NCBI RefSeq assembly: GCF_002208095.1
Contig: NZ_CP017990.1
Coordinates: 4,154,001-4,218,000 of the forward strand
Reading direction: 5' to 3'
Length of the DNA: 64,000 nucleotides
Source: Enterobacter cloacae complex sp. ECNIH7
GTDB lineage: Bacteria; Pseudomonadota; Gammaproteobacteria; Enterobacterales; Enterobacteriaceae
Numbering within the stretch: the first letter of the stretch is position 1; every line of letters begins with the position of its first letter. Both the position numbers and the translations under genes were made by a program. The notes beneath the pieces are model-generated. The model was not told the DNA's origin and made no database searches. It saw nothing but the letters and a program-made list of their open reading frames with translations. Shown one piece after another: positions 20,667-29,783 of the stretch.

Positions 20667-22292
20667 ATGAAAGTCTCTTTCCAGATTAAGCTGTTTATTT
20701 CGCTGGTTGCCTTTTTCTCAGTGCTTTTCGCGCTGCTGGGCGGATATTATTATGCCGACGTCGGGAAACAGCTTTATCAGGAAATGAGTACGCGTGCCAA
20801 AATACAGGCTGAAGAGATTGCGCTTATTCCGACATTGCGTAATGAAGTTGAACAAAAGAATATCAACGCCATCCATGATTTTATGCAGAAGATTTCTGCG
20901 CACAGCGACGCCAGCTTTATTGTGATTGGTGATAATAAAGGGCAGCATCTTTTTCACTCCGTATTTGCCGACAGAGTGGGCACAACCCTGGTTGGCGGAG
21001 ACAATGAAGCCGTGTTGCAGGGTAAAAGCACCACCACCATCCGCAAAGGCGGGCTGGGTATTTCGCTGCGCAGCAAAGCCCCCATTTTCAATGCTGCCGG
21101 ACAGGTGGTCGGCATTGTTTCGGTAGGCTATCTCACCAGCTACCTTGATACCATTACCGTCAGTAAGGTGGTCAATATCCTGATTGCCGCCGTGCTGCTG
21201 CTGATCGCTCTCTTTGTCTTCTCCTGGTTCTTTACCCGCAGCATCAAGAAGCAGATCTTCTCCCTTGAGCCGCGCGAGATCGGCCTGCTGGTGCGCCAGC
21301 AGAAGGCGATGATGGAGTCTATTTATGAAGGGGTGATTGCCATTGACGATCGGCGGCGGATTGAAGTCATCAACCAGGCGGCGCGCAAGCTGCTGGGTCT
21401 GAGCCAGCCGGCCCGCGAGCTGCGCGGACAGCTGATAAGCCAGGTGATCGATCCGGTCCCGTTCTTCGACACGCAGACGATGCTGGCGAAAGATACCCAT
21501 GACGAGATTTGTCGTTTTAACGATCTCACGGTGATTGCCAGCCGGGTGCACATCATGCTTGAGGGGTCGCTGCAGGGCTGGGTGATCACCTTCCGCGATC
21601 GCAACGAGATCGACTCGCTAAGCGCCCAGCTTAGCCAGGTCAAACGCTATGTCGATAACCTCCGCATTATGCGCCACGAGCAGTTAAACAGGATGACCAC
21701 CCTCTCCGGCCTGCTGCACATGGGCCGCTATGAGGAAGCCATTGGCTACATTCAGGCGCAGTCGGAACATGCCCAGGAGCTTCTGGACTTTATCTCTTCG
21801 CGCTTCAGTTCACCGACCCTGTGCGGCCTGCTGCTGGGGAAAGCCGCCCGCGCGCGGGAGAAAGGCGTAGAGCTGTGTTTCGACCCGGGCTGTCGGCTGG
21901 ACAGACCGTTCCTGCCCCTTGGTGAGCAAGAGCTGATTTCGATTATTGGCAACCTGCTGGATAACGCCATCGAAGCAACACAGAGGTCGCCGCTTCCCCA
22001 CGCGCCGGTAGAAGTGCTGATAAAGCTCAGCGAACAGGAGCTGATTATTGAAGTGGCCGACCAGGGCGTTGGCATTACACCGGCGATCCGTGACCGGATC
22101 TTTGAACGCGGCATCACCACCAAAACGCGCGGCGATCATGGGATTGGTCTGTATCTGATCGAAAGCTACGTCACACAGGCTGGCGGCGCGATAGAAGTTG
22201 CCGATAATACCCCGCGCGGCGCCATTTTCTCCTTGTTTATCCCGGCCACGGGAACCGCCCGGCAACTGGAAGACACCGACTATGCAACATGA
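20667..22292 (+). CDS. citA: Sensor histidine kinase CitA/DpiB
   Basis: A 541-residue membrane sensor of the CitA/DcuS family that detects citrate in the periplasm. Layout: TM1 near residues 6-28, periplasmic PAS-like domain with SDASFIVIGDNKGQHLFH and VGIVSVGYLTSYLD, TM2 near 170-190, cytoplasmic PAS near 215-310, the phosphoacceptor in RIMRHEQLNRMTTLSGLLHM, and the ATPase with N box NLLDNAIEATQ, DQGVGI and GDHGIGLYLIES. The ATG at 20667 removes 14 leading residues of the open frame. It overlaps citB by 11 bp. Confidence 0.93.
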   Translation: MKVSFQIKLFISLVAFFSVLFALLGGYYYADVGKQLYQEMSTRAKIQAEEIALIPTLRNEVEQKNINAIHDFMQKISAHSDASFIVIGDNKGQHLFHSVFADRVGTTLVGGDNEAVLQGKSTTTIRKGGLGISLRSKAPIFNAAGQVVGIVSVGYLTSYLDTITVSKVVNILIAAVLLLIALFVFSWFFTRSIKKQIFSLEPREIGLLVRQQKAMMESIYEGVIAIDDRRRIEVINQAARKLLGLSQPARELRGQLISQVIDPVPFFDTQTMLAKDTHDEICRFNDLTVIASRVHIMLEGSLQGWVITFRDRNEIDSLSAQLSQVKRYVDNLRIMRHEQLNRMTTLSGLLHMGRYEEAIGYIQAQSEHAQELLDFISSRFSSPTLCGLLLGKAARAREKGVELCFDPGCRLDRPFLPLGEQELISIIGNLLDNAIEATQRSPLPHAPVEVLIKLSEQELIIEVADQGVGITPAIRDRIFERGITTKTRGDHGIGLYLIESYVTQAGGAIEVADNTPRGAIFSLFIPATGTARQLEDTDYAT

Positions 22293-22974
22293 ACTTATCG
22301 ACGTACTGATTGTTGAAGACGAGAACGAACTGGCGCAACTGCACGCGGAGCTGATAGGCAAACATCCGCGTCTGAGGCTGGTGGGCATTGCCTCGTCGCT
22401 GGCTGCGGCCCAGGCAGAGCTTGAAAGCAAACAGCCGCAGCTGATGCTGCTGGATAATTACCTGCCGGACGGTAAAGGCATCTCGCTTATCAATAACCCC
22501 ATGCTGGCCCGCGCCAACTGCTCGGTGATTTTTATTACTGCCGCCAGCGATATGGACACCTGCAGCCAGGCGATTCGCAACGGTGCGTTCGACTACATCC
22601 TCAAACCCGTCTCCTGGAAGCGGCTCAGCCAGTCGCTGGAGCGGTTCGTGCAGTTTGCCGAACAGCAGCGCGTCTGGAAGATTGTCGACCAGCAGAACGT
22701 GGATTCGCTGTATCAGCTTCAGGCGAAAAACTACCGCCAGGACAACGGCAGTAAAGGCATTGAGGAAAATACGCTGGCGCGGGTACAGTCGCTGTTTAAC
22801 GATAAGGCAACGCACTGCTTTACCGTGGATGAGGTGGTGAGCGAAACGGGATTAAGCAAAACCACCACCCGGCGCTATCTGGAGCACTGCGTGGAGGCGG
22901 GTTTTCTGACGGTGGAGATGCTGTATGGCAAGATTGGGCATCCGAGGAGGATGTACAAGCGTAGTGCGGTTTGA
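22282..22974 (+). CDS. citB: Response regulator CitB/DpiA
   Basis: A 230-residue regulator with a receiver domain (VLIVEDENELAQLHAE; phosphorylated Asp in LMLLDNYLPDGKG; conserved Lys in ILKPVSWKRL) and a C-terminal winged HTH of the CitB type (FTVDEVVSETGLSKTTTRRYLEHC). It is expected to activate the citrate operon when phosphorylated by CitA, probably under anoxic conditions. ATG 22282 lies inside citA. Confidence 0.94.
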   Translation: MQHELIDVLIVEDENELAQLHAELIGKHPRLRLVGIASSLAAAQAELESKQPQLMLLDNYLPDGKGISLINNPMLARANCSVIFITAASDMDTCSQAIRNGAFDYILKPVSWKRLSQSLERFVQFAEQQRVWKIVDQQNVDSLYQLQAKNYRQDNGSKGIEENTLARVQSLFNDKATHCFTVDEVVSETGLSKTTTRRYLEHCVEAGFLTVEMLYGKIGHPRRMYKRSAV

Positions 22975-22983
22975 TGAAACGTT

Positions 22984-23018
22984 CCCCCTCCCTGTGGGAG
23001 AGGGTTAGGGTGAGGGAA
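22984..23018. repeat. Dispersed palindromic repeat, copy 3
   Basis: CCCCTCCCTGTGGGAGAGGG followed by TTAGGGTGAGGG, one unit of the family seen at 6861 and 11411. It lies between the convergent ends of citB and speC and could end both transcripts. Confidence 0.7.
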
Positions 23019-23028
23019 ACAGCCCGCA

Positions 23029-25164
23029 CTATCTTAAAACATACCCATACAGCCGCTTAATCCCGTCGGCATCCTTCTCGCTGTAAACTCCCTGCAGCTC
23101 CGGCGAGAAGCCCGGCAGCAGGTTGACGCCCTCCTCCAGCGCCAGGAAGTAACGCTGTACCGCCCCGCCCCAGACCTCACCCGGCACCACGCAAAGCACG
23201 CCCGGCGGATAGGGCAGCGCCCCTTCGGCAGCAATGCGCCCTGCGGCATCCCGTATGCGAACCAGCTCCACCTCTCCGCGAATATAGGCCCGGTTTGCAT
23301 CCTGCGGGTTCATTACCACCTCAGGCAGGCTCTCCTTGCGGAACATCGCCTTCTGCAGATCCTTCACGTCAAAGCTGACGTAGAGATCGTGCATCTCCTG
23401 GCACAGCTGGCGAAGGGTGTAATCCCGGTAGCGCACCGGGTATTTCTGGAAGATCGTCGGCAGCACGTCCGCCAGCGGCGTGTCGTCTTCAATATGCTGT
23501 TCGAACTGGCCCAGCATCGCCACCAGCTGCGCCAGCTTCTCGCTGCTTTCGGCAGGCGTCAGCAGGAACAGGATCGAGTTGAGGTCGCATTTCTCCGGCA
23601 CGATGCCGTTTTCGCGCAGGTAGTGCGCCAGAATCGTCGCCGGGATCCCGAAATCCGTGTACTCCCCGGTTTCGGCATCGATACCCGGCGTGGTCAGCAG
23701 GAGCTTGCACGGGTCGACAAAGTACTGCTCGCGGGCATAGCCCTCAAACCCGTGCCATTTGGCCCCCGGCTCAAAGCTGAAGAAGCGCAGCTCGCTGGCA
23801 ATGGCGTGCGTCGGATGATCCTGCCACGGCCGCCCCGCCACCACCGGCGGGATAAACGGTTTGATCATATGACAGTTCGCAATGATCGCCTTGCGCGCCT
23901 CAATCCCCAGCTCGACGCACTCCGCCCACAGCCTGCGTCCGCTTTCACCTTCGTGGATCTTGGCATTCACGTCCAGCGCGGCGAACAGCGGATAAAACGG
24001 GCTGGTGGAGGCGTGCAGCATAAACGCGTTGTTCAGCCGCTTGTGCGGGCAGAAGCGCGCCTGACCGCGAATGTGGTTATCCTTTTTATGGATCTGCGAC
24101 GTTTGCGAGAACCCGGCCTGCTGTTTGTGCACCGACTGGGTCACGAAAATCCCCGGATCGTTCTCGTTCAATTCCAGCAAGAGCGGGGACGTTTCCGCCA
24201 TCATCGGAATAAACTGCTCGTAGCCCACCCAGGCGGAGTCAAAGAGGATGTAGTCGCACAGATGACCGATCTTGTCGATCACCTGGCGGGCGTTGTAGAT
24301 CGTCCCGTCGTAGGTGCCAAGCTGAATGATCGCCAGGCGGAACGGACGCGCCTCGTCGGCCTTTTCCGGCGCCGCCTCGCGGATAAGATCCCGCAGATAC
24401 GCATCGTCAAAGCAGTGGTCGTCAATCCCGCCAATAAAGCCAAACGGGTTACGCGCCGCCTCAAGATAAACCGGCGTGGCGCCCGCCTGGATCAGCGCCC
24501 CGTGGTGGTTAGACTTATGGTTATTGCGGTCGAACAGCACCAGGTCGCCGCGGGTCAGCAGCGCGTTGGTCACCACCTTGTTGGCCGCTGACGTGCCGTT
24601 CAGCACGAAGTAGGTTTTGTCCGCATTGAACACTTTTGCCGCGAACTTTTGCGCGTGCTTGGCGGACCCTTCGTGGATCAGCAGATCGCCCAGCTTCACG
24701 TCGGCGTTGCACATGTCGGCGCGAAACACGTTCTCACCGAAGAAATCATAGAACTGTCGCCCTGCCGGGTGTTTTTTGAAAAAGGCCCCGTGCTGGTGGC
24801 CCGGACAGGCGAAAGTGCTGTTGCCCATCTCCACATACTGGCTCAGGGTGTCGAAAAAAGGCGGCAGCAGATTCTCTTCGTAACGGCTGGCAGCGCTCTC
24901 CAGTTCCAGAAACTCCTGAGCTTTACCCGATATAACCGCGCTGGCGCCGTCGGGTACGTCCGTTGGCTCCTGCGAGAAAATAAACACCGGTAGCTGAAAG
25001 CCCGTGCGTTTCAGCAGTGCAAGAATGCCGCTGCGACTTTCAGCTGTTGTGATGACGACGGCCGCCACATCGGTAAAATCAGTGCTGTCCAGCGTCACCT
25101 TTTCGCGGTGCGTAGACACAGTGGAAAGCAGCTCGCGGCTGACGGCAATTTTCATGGTTTTCAT
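23029..25164 (-). CDS. speC: Constitutive ornithine decarboxylase SpeC
   Basis: A 711-residue fold-type I PLP enzyme that makes putrescine from ornithine, the start of polyamine synthesis. The PLP lysine is in FVTQSVHKQQAGFSQTS; CPGHQHGAFFKKHPAG and NGTSAANKVV are family signatures. It has the N-terminal wing domain and C-terminal domain of the prokaryotic Orn/Lys/Arg decarboxylases. The ATG at 25164 gives E. coli length; an open frame to 25275 would add 37 residues. Confidence 0.97.
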   Translation of the reverse strand: MKTMKIAVSRELLSTVSTHREKVTLDSTDFTDVAAVVITTAESRSGILALLKRTGFQLPVFIFSQEPTDVPDGASAVISGKAQEFLELESAASRYEENLLPPFFDTLSQYVEMGNSTFACPGHQHGAFFKKHPAGRQFYDFFGENVFRADMCNADVKLGDLLIHEGSAKHAQKFAAKVFNADKTYFVLNGTSAANKVVTNALLTRGDLVLFDRNNHKSNHHGALIQAGATPVYLEAARNPFGFIGGIDDHCFDDAYLRDLIREAAPEKADEARPFRLAIIQLGTYDGTIYNARQVIDKIGHLCDYILFDSAWVGYEQFIPMMAETSPLLLELNENDPGIFVTQSVHKQQAGFSQTSQIHKKDNHIRGQARFCPHKRLNNAFMLHASTSPFYPLFAALDVNAKIHEGESGRRLWAECVELGIEARKAIIANCHMIKPFIPPVVAGRPWQDHPTHAIASELRFFSFEPGAKWHGFEGYAREQYFVDPCKLLLTTPGIDAETGEYTDFGIPATILAHYLRENGIVPEKCDLNSILFLLTPAESSEKLAQLVAMLGQFEQHIEDDTPLADVLPTIFQKYPVRYRDYTLRQLCQEMHDLYVSFDVKDLQKAMFRKESLPEVVMNPQDANRAYIRGEVELVRIRDAAGRIAAEGALPYPPGVLCVVPGEVWGGAVQRYFLALEEGVNLLPGFSPELQGVYSEKDADGIKRLYGYVLR

Positions 25165-25345
25165 AGGCGCAGTTACCCTCACCGGGCGGTGAGACAGGGA
25201 GGAGAAAATTCGCGCAATAATGTCACCTTTTATTTTGAGGTGCAAGAAGGAATCAGTATGCACCAAATCAACCAAAGCTAAGGCCCGCGCAGCCCTACCG
25301 TGTCATAATAATGCAATATCAATGATTAAATAACAGGAGTTAACT

Positions 25346-26059
25346 TTGGTTATCGGGCCATTTATTAACGCAGGCGCCGTATTGCTGGGCGGCGTACTCG
25401 GCGCCGTGCTGAGCCAGCGGTTGCCGGAGCGTATTCGCACCTCCATGCCCTCAATATTCGGCCTGGCATCGTTAGGGATCGGTATTCTTTTAGTCATCAA
25501 ATGCGCCAACCTGCCGGTGATGGTGCTGGCCACCCTGCTCGGCGCGCTGATTGGCGAATTTTTCTATCTGGAAAAAGGCATTAACAGCGCGGTGAGCAGA
25601 GCCAAAAACATGATAACCCGACCGGGCAAGGCGAAACACGGCACGCACGAGACGTTTATTCAGAACTATGTCGCCATCATTATTCTGTTTTGCGCCAGCG
25701 GCACCGGGATTTTCGGTTCGATGCAGGAAGGGATGACGGGCGACCCAAGCATATTGATTGCGAAAGCGTTCCTTGATTTCTTCACCGCCACCATTTTCGC
25801 CACAACCCTTGGCGTCGCCGTGGCGGCGATTAGCGTCCCGATGCTGCTTATTCAACTCGCGCTCGCGACCTGCGCCACGTTGATTCTCCCGCTCACCACG
25901 CCGGCGATGATGGCAGACTTTACCGCCGTCGGCGGCCTGCTGCTGTTGGCGACCGGGCTGCGCATCTGTGGGATCAAGATGTTTGCCGTGGTGAACATGC
26001 TGCCCGCACTGCTGCTCGCCATGCCGCTCTCCGCGCTCTGGACGCACTTTTTCGCTTAA
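25346..26059 (+). CDS. yqgA: DUF554 membrane protein YqgA
   Basis: A 237-residue inner-membrane protein of unknown function with about seven hydrophobic stretches. It starts at TTG 25346, with GGAG seven bases upstream (start LVIGPFINAGAVLLGGVLGA read with initiator Met). Conserved pieces: CASGTGIFGSMQEGMTGDPS and GLRICGIKMFAVVNMLPALL. Its place between speC and a phenylalanine tRNA matches E. coli. Confidence 0.92.
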   Translation: MVIGPFINAGAVLLGGVLGAVLSQRLPERIRTSMPSIFGLASLGIGILLVIKCANLPVMVLATLLGALIGEFFYLEKGINSAVSRAKNMITRPGKAKHGTHETFIQNYVAIIILFCASGTGIFGSMQEGMTGDPSILIAKAFLDFFTATIFATTLGVAVAAISVPMLLIQLALATCATLILPLTTPAMMADFTAVGGLLLLATGLRICGIKMFAVVNMLPALLLAMPLSALWTHFFA

Positions 26060-26155
26060 GGATGCGGCGAAATGGTGAGAGATTGCGCAGTCTGTAACGA
26101 AAACAACATTTTTCGTTGACGCCACGGGGCAGATCGGGTTTAATGCGCCCCGTTG

Positions 26156-26230
26156 CCCGGATAGCTCAGTCGGTAGAGCAGGGGATTGAAAATCCCCGTG
26201 TCCTTGGTTCGATTCCGAGTCCGGGCACCA
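26156..26230 (+). tRNA. tRNA-Phe (GAA), island insertion site
   Basis: The sequence AGCTCAGTCGGTAGAGCA (D arm), GGGGATTGAAAATCCCC (anticodon arm with GAA), GGTTCGATTCC (T arm) and TCCGGGCACCA (acceptor with encoded CCA) is the enterobacterial tRNA-Phe. The gene follows yqgA as pheV does in E. coli. Everything to its right is accessory, and a tyrosine integrase ends near it, so its 3' end is the probable attachment site. The 5' boundary is certain to about one base. Confidence 0.95.
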
Positions 26231-26520
26231 CTTCTTCAGAGCCTGTTCGTTAAGAGATGAGATCCTTAACGGGCAAGACAGCAGTCCCCAGACGGCATGA
26301 TGATGGTACTTGTGTTACCGCATCAGTTGAACACGGGACTTAAATCCAGAGGATGTTGGTACCATCCTCTGGATTTCTCACGTCCACAATTTACTTCACG
26401 AACGTATTTACCCTCAGATCTTCCCTGTGTCAATCTTTTGTAAAGCAAACATCCCTTTTTTTTCCATTTTTAATTTCATCAACTTAGATTTAACTTAAGA
26501 TTAGTCTTATGCAGCATCCA
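26231..26520. other. Island left edge: spacer between tRNA-Phe and the integrase end
   Basis: No gene is seen in these 290 bp. AAATCCAGAGGATG (26342-26355) and CATCCTCTGGATTT (26363-26376) form a perfect 14-bp inverted repeat with a 7-base loop. It could be a terminator for the tRNA, a terminator for the integrase on the other strand, or part of the attachment region. The original integrase stop codon, before the IS inserted, is at 26507-26509 on the minus strand. Confidence 0.6.
26516..26520. repeat. Left copy of the 5-bp target duplication ATCCA of the ISKpn21-like element
   Basis: ATCCA at 26516-26520 directly before the element recurs at 28799-28803 directly after it. Joining the flanks across one copy restores the integrase reading frame, which supports the duplication independently. 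Confidence 0.85.
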
Positions 26521-26617
26521 TGTAATGGCTCAATAGTAATGTCCGCCTGTGGCTCAATTCAGATGTCCGCGCTATGGTAAGCTTCACTGGTCCGTTTAAA
26601 CTACCGGGAGGCATATC

Positions 26618-28021
26618 ATGAGCGCAGAAAGCTCAGGAGTGTTTACTTTGAAAGAGATCAACCGGATCAAGATTATACAGGACGTCATTGAACGTCGCAT
26701 CACAACGCGCCGTGCGGCCGAGCACCTCGGTATCAGCGACAGGCAATGCCGCAGACTTCTTGCCCGTTACCGTGAAGGCGGACCGCTTGGTATGGCCAGC
26801 AGACGATGTGGCATGCGTGGTAACCGCCAGTTGCCACCCGGGCTCGCAGATCAGGCTCTGGAACTGATCAAGACGCGTTATGCTGATTTCGGTCCGACTC
26901 TGGCGCGTGAAAAGCTCGAAGAACTCCACGGACTGTTTCTTGGCAAAGAAACTGTCCGGCGCATCATGGTGCGGGCTGGCTTATGGGTTCCCCGTAAACA
27001 ACGTGCCGCAAGGATCCCTCAACCACGGTACCGGCGTCCGTGTACTGGTGAGCTGATACAAATAGATGGCTGTGATCACGACTGGTTTGAAGGCCGTGGC
27101 CCGGCCTGCACCGCGCTGGTCTATGTTGATGATGCAACCAGCAAACTGATGGAACTGTTGTTTGTTAAATCGGAGTCCACGTTTTCTTACTTCGAAGCCA
27201 CGCGGCGCTATATCGATAAGCATGGTAAACCGCTGGCACTGTACAGCGATAAAGCCGGTGTTTTTCGTGTTAACAATAAACACGCCACAGGCGGAGACGG
27301 GCATACTCAGTTTGGGCGAGCCATGCATGAACTGAACATCCAGACTATCTGTGCAGAAACCAGTCCCGCCAAAGGGCGTGTAGAACGAGCTCACCTCACT
27401 TTACAGGATCGTCTGGTCAAAGAGCTGCGGTTACAGGGCATTTGTTCAATGGAGGCTGCAAATGACTTCGCTGAGGCCTATATGGCTGACTATAACCGCC
27501 GTTTTGGCAAAGTACCGCGACATGATTTTGACGTACACCGTGCTGTAGAACATGATGAGGACCTGGGGCTTATTTTCACTGTTCGTGAAAAACGTAAAGT
27601 CTCAAAATCGTTGACGATACAATATGATAAAATGTTGTACCTGATTGAAGACAGCGAACTGAGTCGCCGTGCAATAGGTAAATATATCGATGTGTATCAC
27701 TATCCTGATGGCAGAAAAGAGCTGCGCCTGAACGGTACGCTACTTCCCTACTCTACCTACGACCGACTGTCAGAAATCGACCAGGGCGCGATTGTCGATA
27801 ACAAGCGTCTTGGCCGAACCCTGGAGTTTATCAGTCTGGTGCAGAGCAAGCGGGATAACACGCGCTCTCAGTCAATTCCCGCTGGAGATGGCCCTTCCCG
27901 ACGACGGCCAAAGCAGGAAGGGAAGAAATCCCAGCGCTCACTGGATAATGATGACATGCTCGAAGCACTCAAACAGCTTCAGTCACGTTCAGAGGACATT
28001 TTTGGTAAAAGAGCCCGCTGA
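26618..28021 (+). CDS. ISNCY-family transposase
   Basis: A 467-residue DDE transposase. The N-terminal 80 residues hold HTH motifs (TTRRAAEHLGISDRQCRRLL). The catalytic core has Asp in LIQIDGCDHDWFEGRG, Asp in LALYSDKAGVFRV and Glu in TSPAKGRVERAHLTLQDR. The C-terminus is basic and probably disordered. Intact, with GGGAGG upstream of the ATG. The shorter frames on the other strand here are shadows. Confidence 0.93.
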   Translation: MSAESSGVFTLKEINRIKIIQDVIERRITTRRAAEHLGISDRQCRRLLARYREGGPLGMASRRCGMRGNRQLPPGLADQALELIKTRYADFGPTLAREKLEELHGLFLGKETVRRIMVRAGLWVPRKQRAARIPQPRYRRPCTGELIQIDGCDHDWFEGRGPACTALVYVDDATSKLMELLFVKSESTFSYFEATRRYIDKHGKPLALYSDKAGVFRVNNKHATGGDGHTQFGRAMHELNIQTICAETSPAKGRVERAHLTLQDRLVKELRLQGICSMEAANDFAEAYMADYNRRFGKVPRHDFDVHRAVEHDEDLGLIFTVREKRKVSKSLTIQYDKMLYLIEDSELSRRAIGKYIDVYHYPDGRKELRLNGTLLPYSTYDRLSEIDQGAIVDNKRLGRTLEFISLVQSKRDNTRSQSIPAGDGPSRRRPKQEGKKSQRSLDNDDMLEALKQLQSRSEDIFGKRAR

Positions 28022-28049
28022 TGGTACTCACTGGCCGGACAGTGGTTGC

Positions 28050-28694
28050 TCACCAGTTGATATTGTCCGGCCAGACCCATGATGTATTATTCATTTCGTT
28101 CAGCATCTTTATGTCCTGCTTTTCACGGGCATACTTACCCCATAATGAATGAAAAGAACGAACAATACTGATTAACTGCTTTTTTCTTTGCTCCGGAGAT
28201 AGGCTGATAAAATAGCAGCACCTGCTGTCAATATTATCCTCAATGAAATTAAAATCAGAGTCTGATGCATATTTTACTGTTAGCATAATATCATTCGACG
28301 TTGTTCTCTCAGACTCTGTTAATGCTGATTCTATCAGGTATTCAAAGGCATACATGACAGACAGCTGGTTTTTGTCTGTCTGAATATAACCCATTGAGTT
28401 TCTGAGTATTGAGGACTGTACCAGGACCAGAGGCCATAAAAGCTCAACACCATAAAGCTTATATGTATCATGTTGATCATACTGATGTTGCTCAACACGA
28501 CGATTACCTTCCCGTGCTTTACGAATATCATAGGCAAGGGATAACATAAATCCGTCTTTAACTTTAATCAGTGGGCTTTCATCCACGATGTAATGAATGA
28601 GTTCATGTAATTCATTCAGGGCTTCTGAATCTCCCCACAGTATAAAACCTGCATTGTTCGGCGTTAACTCGTATCGAAGCATGGGCTCAATCAT
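28050..28694 (-). CDS. Passenger gene of the ISKpn21-like element, unknown function
   Basis: A 214-residue protein, MIEPMLRYELTPNNAGFILW at the start, with no motif I recognise. It is rich in charged and aromatic residues, with no membrane segment or signal peptide. It is convergent with the transposase and lies inside the terminal repeats, so it moves with the IS. The N-terminal portion (GFILWGDSEALNELHELIHYIVDES) reads like a compact alpha/beta domain. A regulatory or immunity role would be speculation. Confidence 0.75.
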   Translation of the reverse strand: MIEPMLRYELTPNNAGFILWGDSEALNELHELIHYIVDESPLIKVKDGFMLSLAYDIRKAREGNRRVEQHQYDQHDTYKLYGVELLWPLVLVQSSILRNSMGYIQTDKNQLSVMYAFEYLIESALTESERTTSNDIMLTVKYASDSDFNFIEDNIDSRCCYFISLSPEQRKKQLISIVRSFHSLWGKYAREKQDIKMLNEMNNTSWVWPDNINW

Positions 28695-28756
28695 CCTGTT
28701 GTTTCAGTCGGAGGAAAGTCTATCAGTAAAGAGAATGAGAGATCAAAGTGGTCATT

Positions 28757-29749
28757 TTAATTGAGCTGGATAACGGACATTTCAATTGAGCCTTGACAAT
28801 CCAGCTCCTCCAGCATGTCCCGTACCTTATCCAGGTCACTTTCAACATACTCCAGCGTGACCGCCGGTGTTGAATGACCCAGCAGGTCCTGTGCCATCTT
28901 CAGGTTACGATCCGGCAAACGCATCAGGTTAGTCGCGATGGTGTGTCGGAACCTGTGCGGACTGACTGTAAAACCGCATTCTCGTGAAAGCCGTCTGAAA
29001 AACGCACGCAACGGCGGATAATCCATGTTGCTGCTGATTTCATTCTTCCGGCCATCAAAGCGAGAAAGATTAAACAACTGGTCCTGCATCTTCGCGCCAC
29101 GCTCAAGGGAGAGGTTATAGAGCCTTTCAAGTCTGGGACGGAGGTTTTCAGTAATCGGAACCCGGTGCTCCTTATGGTTCTTGGAACCCTCAGGCCGGAG
29201 ATTAATCCAGCGGTGCTCAAAATTTACATCCTCCAGGCGAATGTGCAGCAACTGGTTCTGGCGCATTCCTGTCCTCCGCAATGCATCCAGTACCGTTAGC
29301 CAGAACCATGCTGGCCGTAAGGCGCTTTTTCTTAACTCCATCATACCAGTCCGTTCATCCTCTTCCCTTGCCAGCATGTGCAGATAAATTTTATTCATCT
29401 GCACATCAGTCAGTGTTTTTTTGCGTTTGACATCGGGTCGGGTGATTACGCCGTTGAAAGGGTTTTCCCTCATCGTTACAAGCCCATTAACGATGGCGTG
29501 ATTAAATATAGCGCGCATATGAGTCACTTTATTATTCCATGTCGTTCTGCTCAGTCCTTCCTCATGGATAATTTTTCGGCGCCACGTTAAAACCAGCGTT
29601 TTATCAACCTGCTCAGGTGAAATACCTTTCCCGCTAAAGGAAATGAATGATCTGACTACCTTCCTGTAGCTCCACTCCGTAGCCGGGCGCAAAGATTTAC
29701 TGAAAAAATAATCATCCAGCACTTCTTCAAATGCATTGTTCATATTCAC
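28757..29749 (-). CDS. Tyrosine integrase of the tRNA-Phe island, last codons replaced by IS sequence
   Basis: A 330-residue site-specific recombinase. An N-terminal SAM-like core-binding domain (about 10-95) is followed by the catalytic domain: Arg in DALRRTGMRQNQLLHI, His-x-x-Arg in SPHRFRHTIATNL, His in LLGHSTPAVTLEYVE and the nucleophile Tyr in TLEYVES. The final 13 residues after EELD come from the IS right end. Without the IS the frame would end EELDAA at 26507. The catalytic tyrosine is unaffected, so the enzyme may still work. Its position beside tRNA-Phe marks it as the integrase that inserted the island. Confidence 0.9.
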   Translation of the reverse strand: MNMNNAFEEVLDDYFFSKSLRPATEWSYRKVVRSFISFSGKGISPEQVDKTLVLTWRRKIIHEEGLSRTTWNNKVTHMRAIFNHAIVNGLVTMRENPFNGVITRPDVKRKKTLTDVQMNKIYLHMLAREEDERTGMMELRKSALRPAWFWLTVLDALRRTGMRQNQLLHIRLEDVNFEHRWINLRPEGSKNHKEHRVPITENLRPRLERLYNLSLERGAKMQDQLFNLSRFDGRKNEISSNMDYPPLRAFFRRLSRECGFTVSPHRFRHTIATNLMRLPDRNLKMAQDLLGHSTPAVTLEYVESDLDKVRDMLEELDCQGSIEMSVIQLN

Positions 29750-29783
29750 CTCGTATATTGTTATTCTGACTTAAACAATAGTA

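Larger units (their letters stand above)
26521..28798. mobile_element. ISKpn21-like insertion sequence (ISNCY, IS1202 group), 2278 bp
   Basis: The left tip TGTAATGGCTCAATAGTAAT with GTCCG and the right tip read inward, TGTCAAGGCTCAATTGAAAT with GTCCG, form imperfect inverted repeats. Each end has a second copy of the GGCTCAAT-n-ATGTCCG type motif about 30 bp further in. It contains a DDE transposase on the plus strand and a convergent passenger gene on the minus strand. The ISKpn21 name rests on memory of the transposase type, the two-gene layout and the length. Confidence 0.85.

Noticed and set aside
26156..26230. Possible one-base shortening in the 5' acceptor arm of tRNA-Phe as I read it
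   Set aside because: I count 75 rather than 76 bases, but cannot exclude a reading slip; a trace or a tRNAscan run would settle it.
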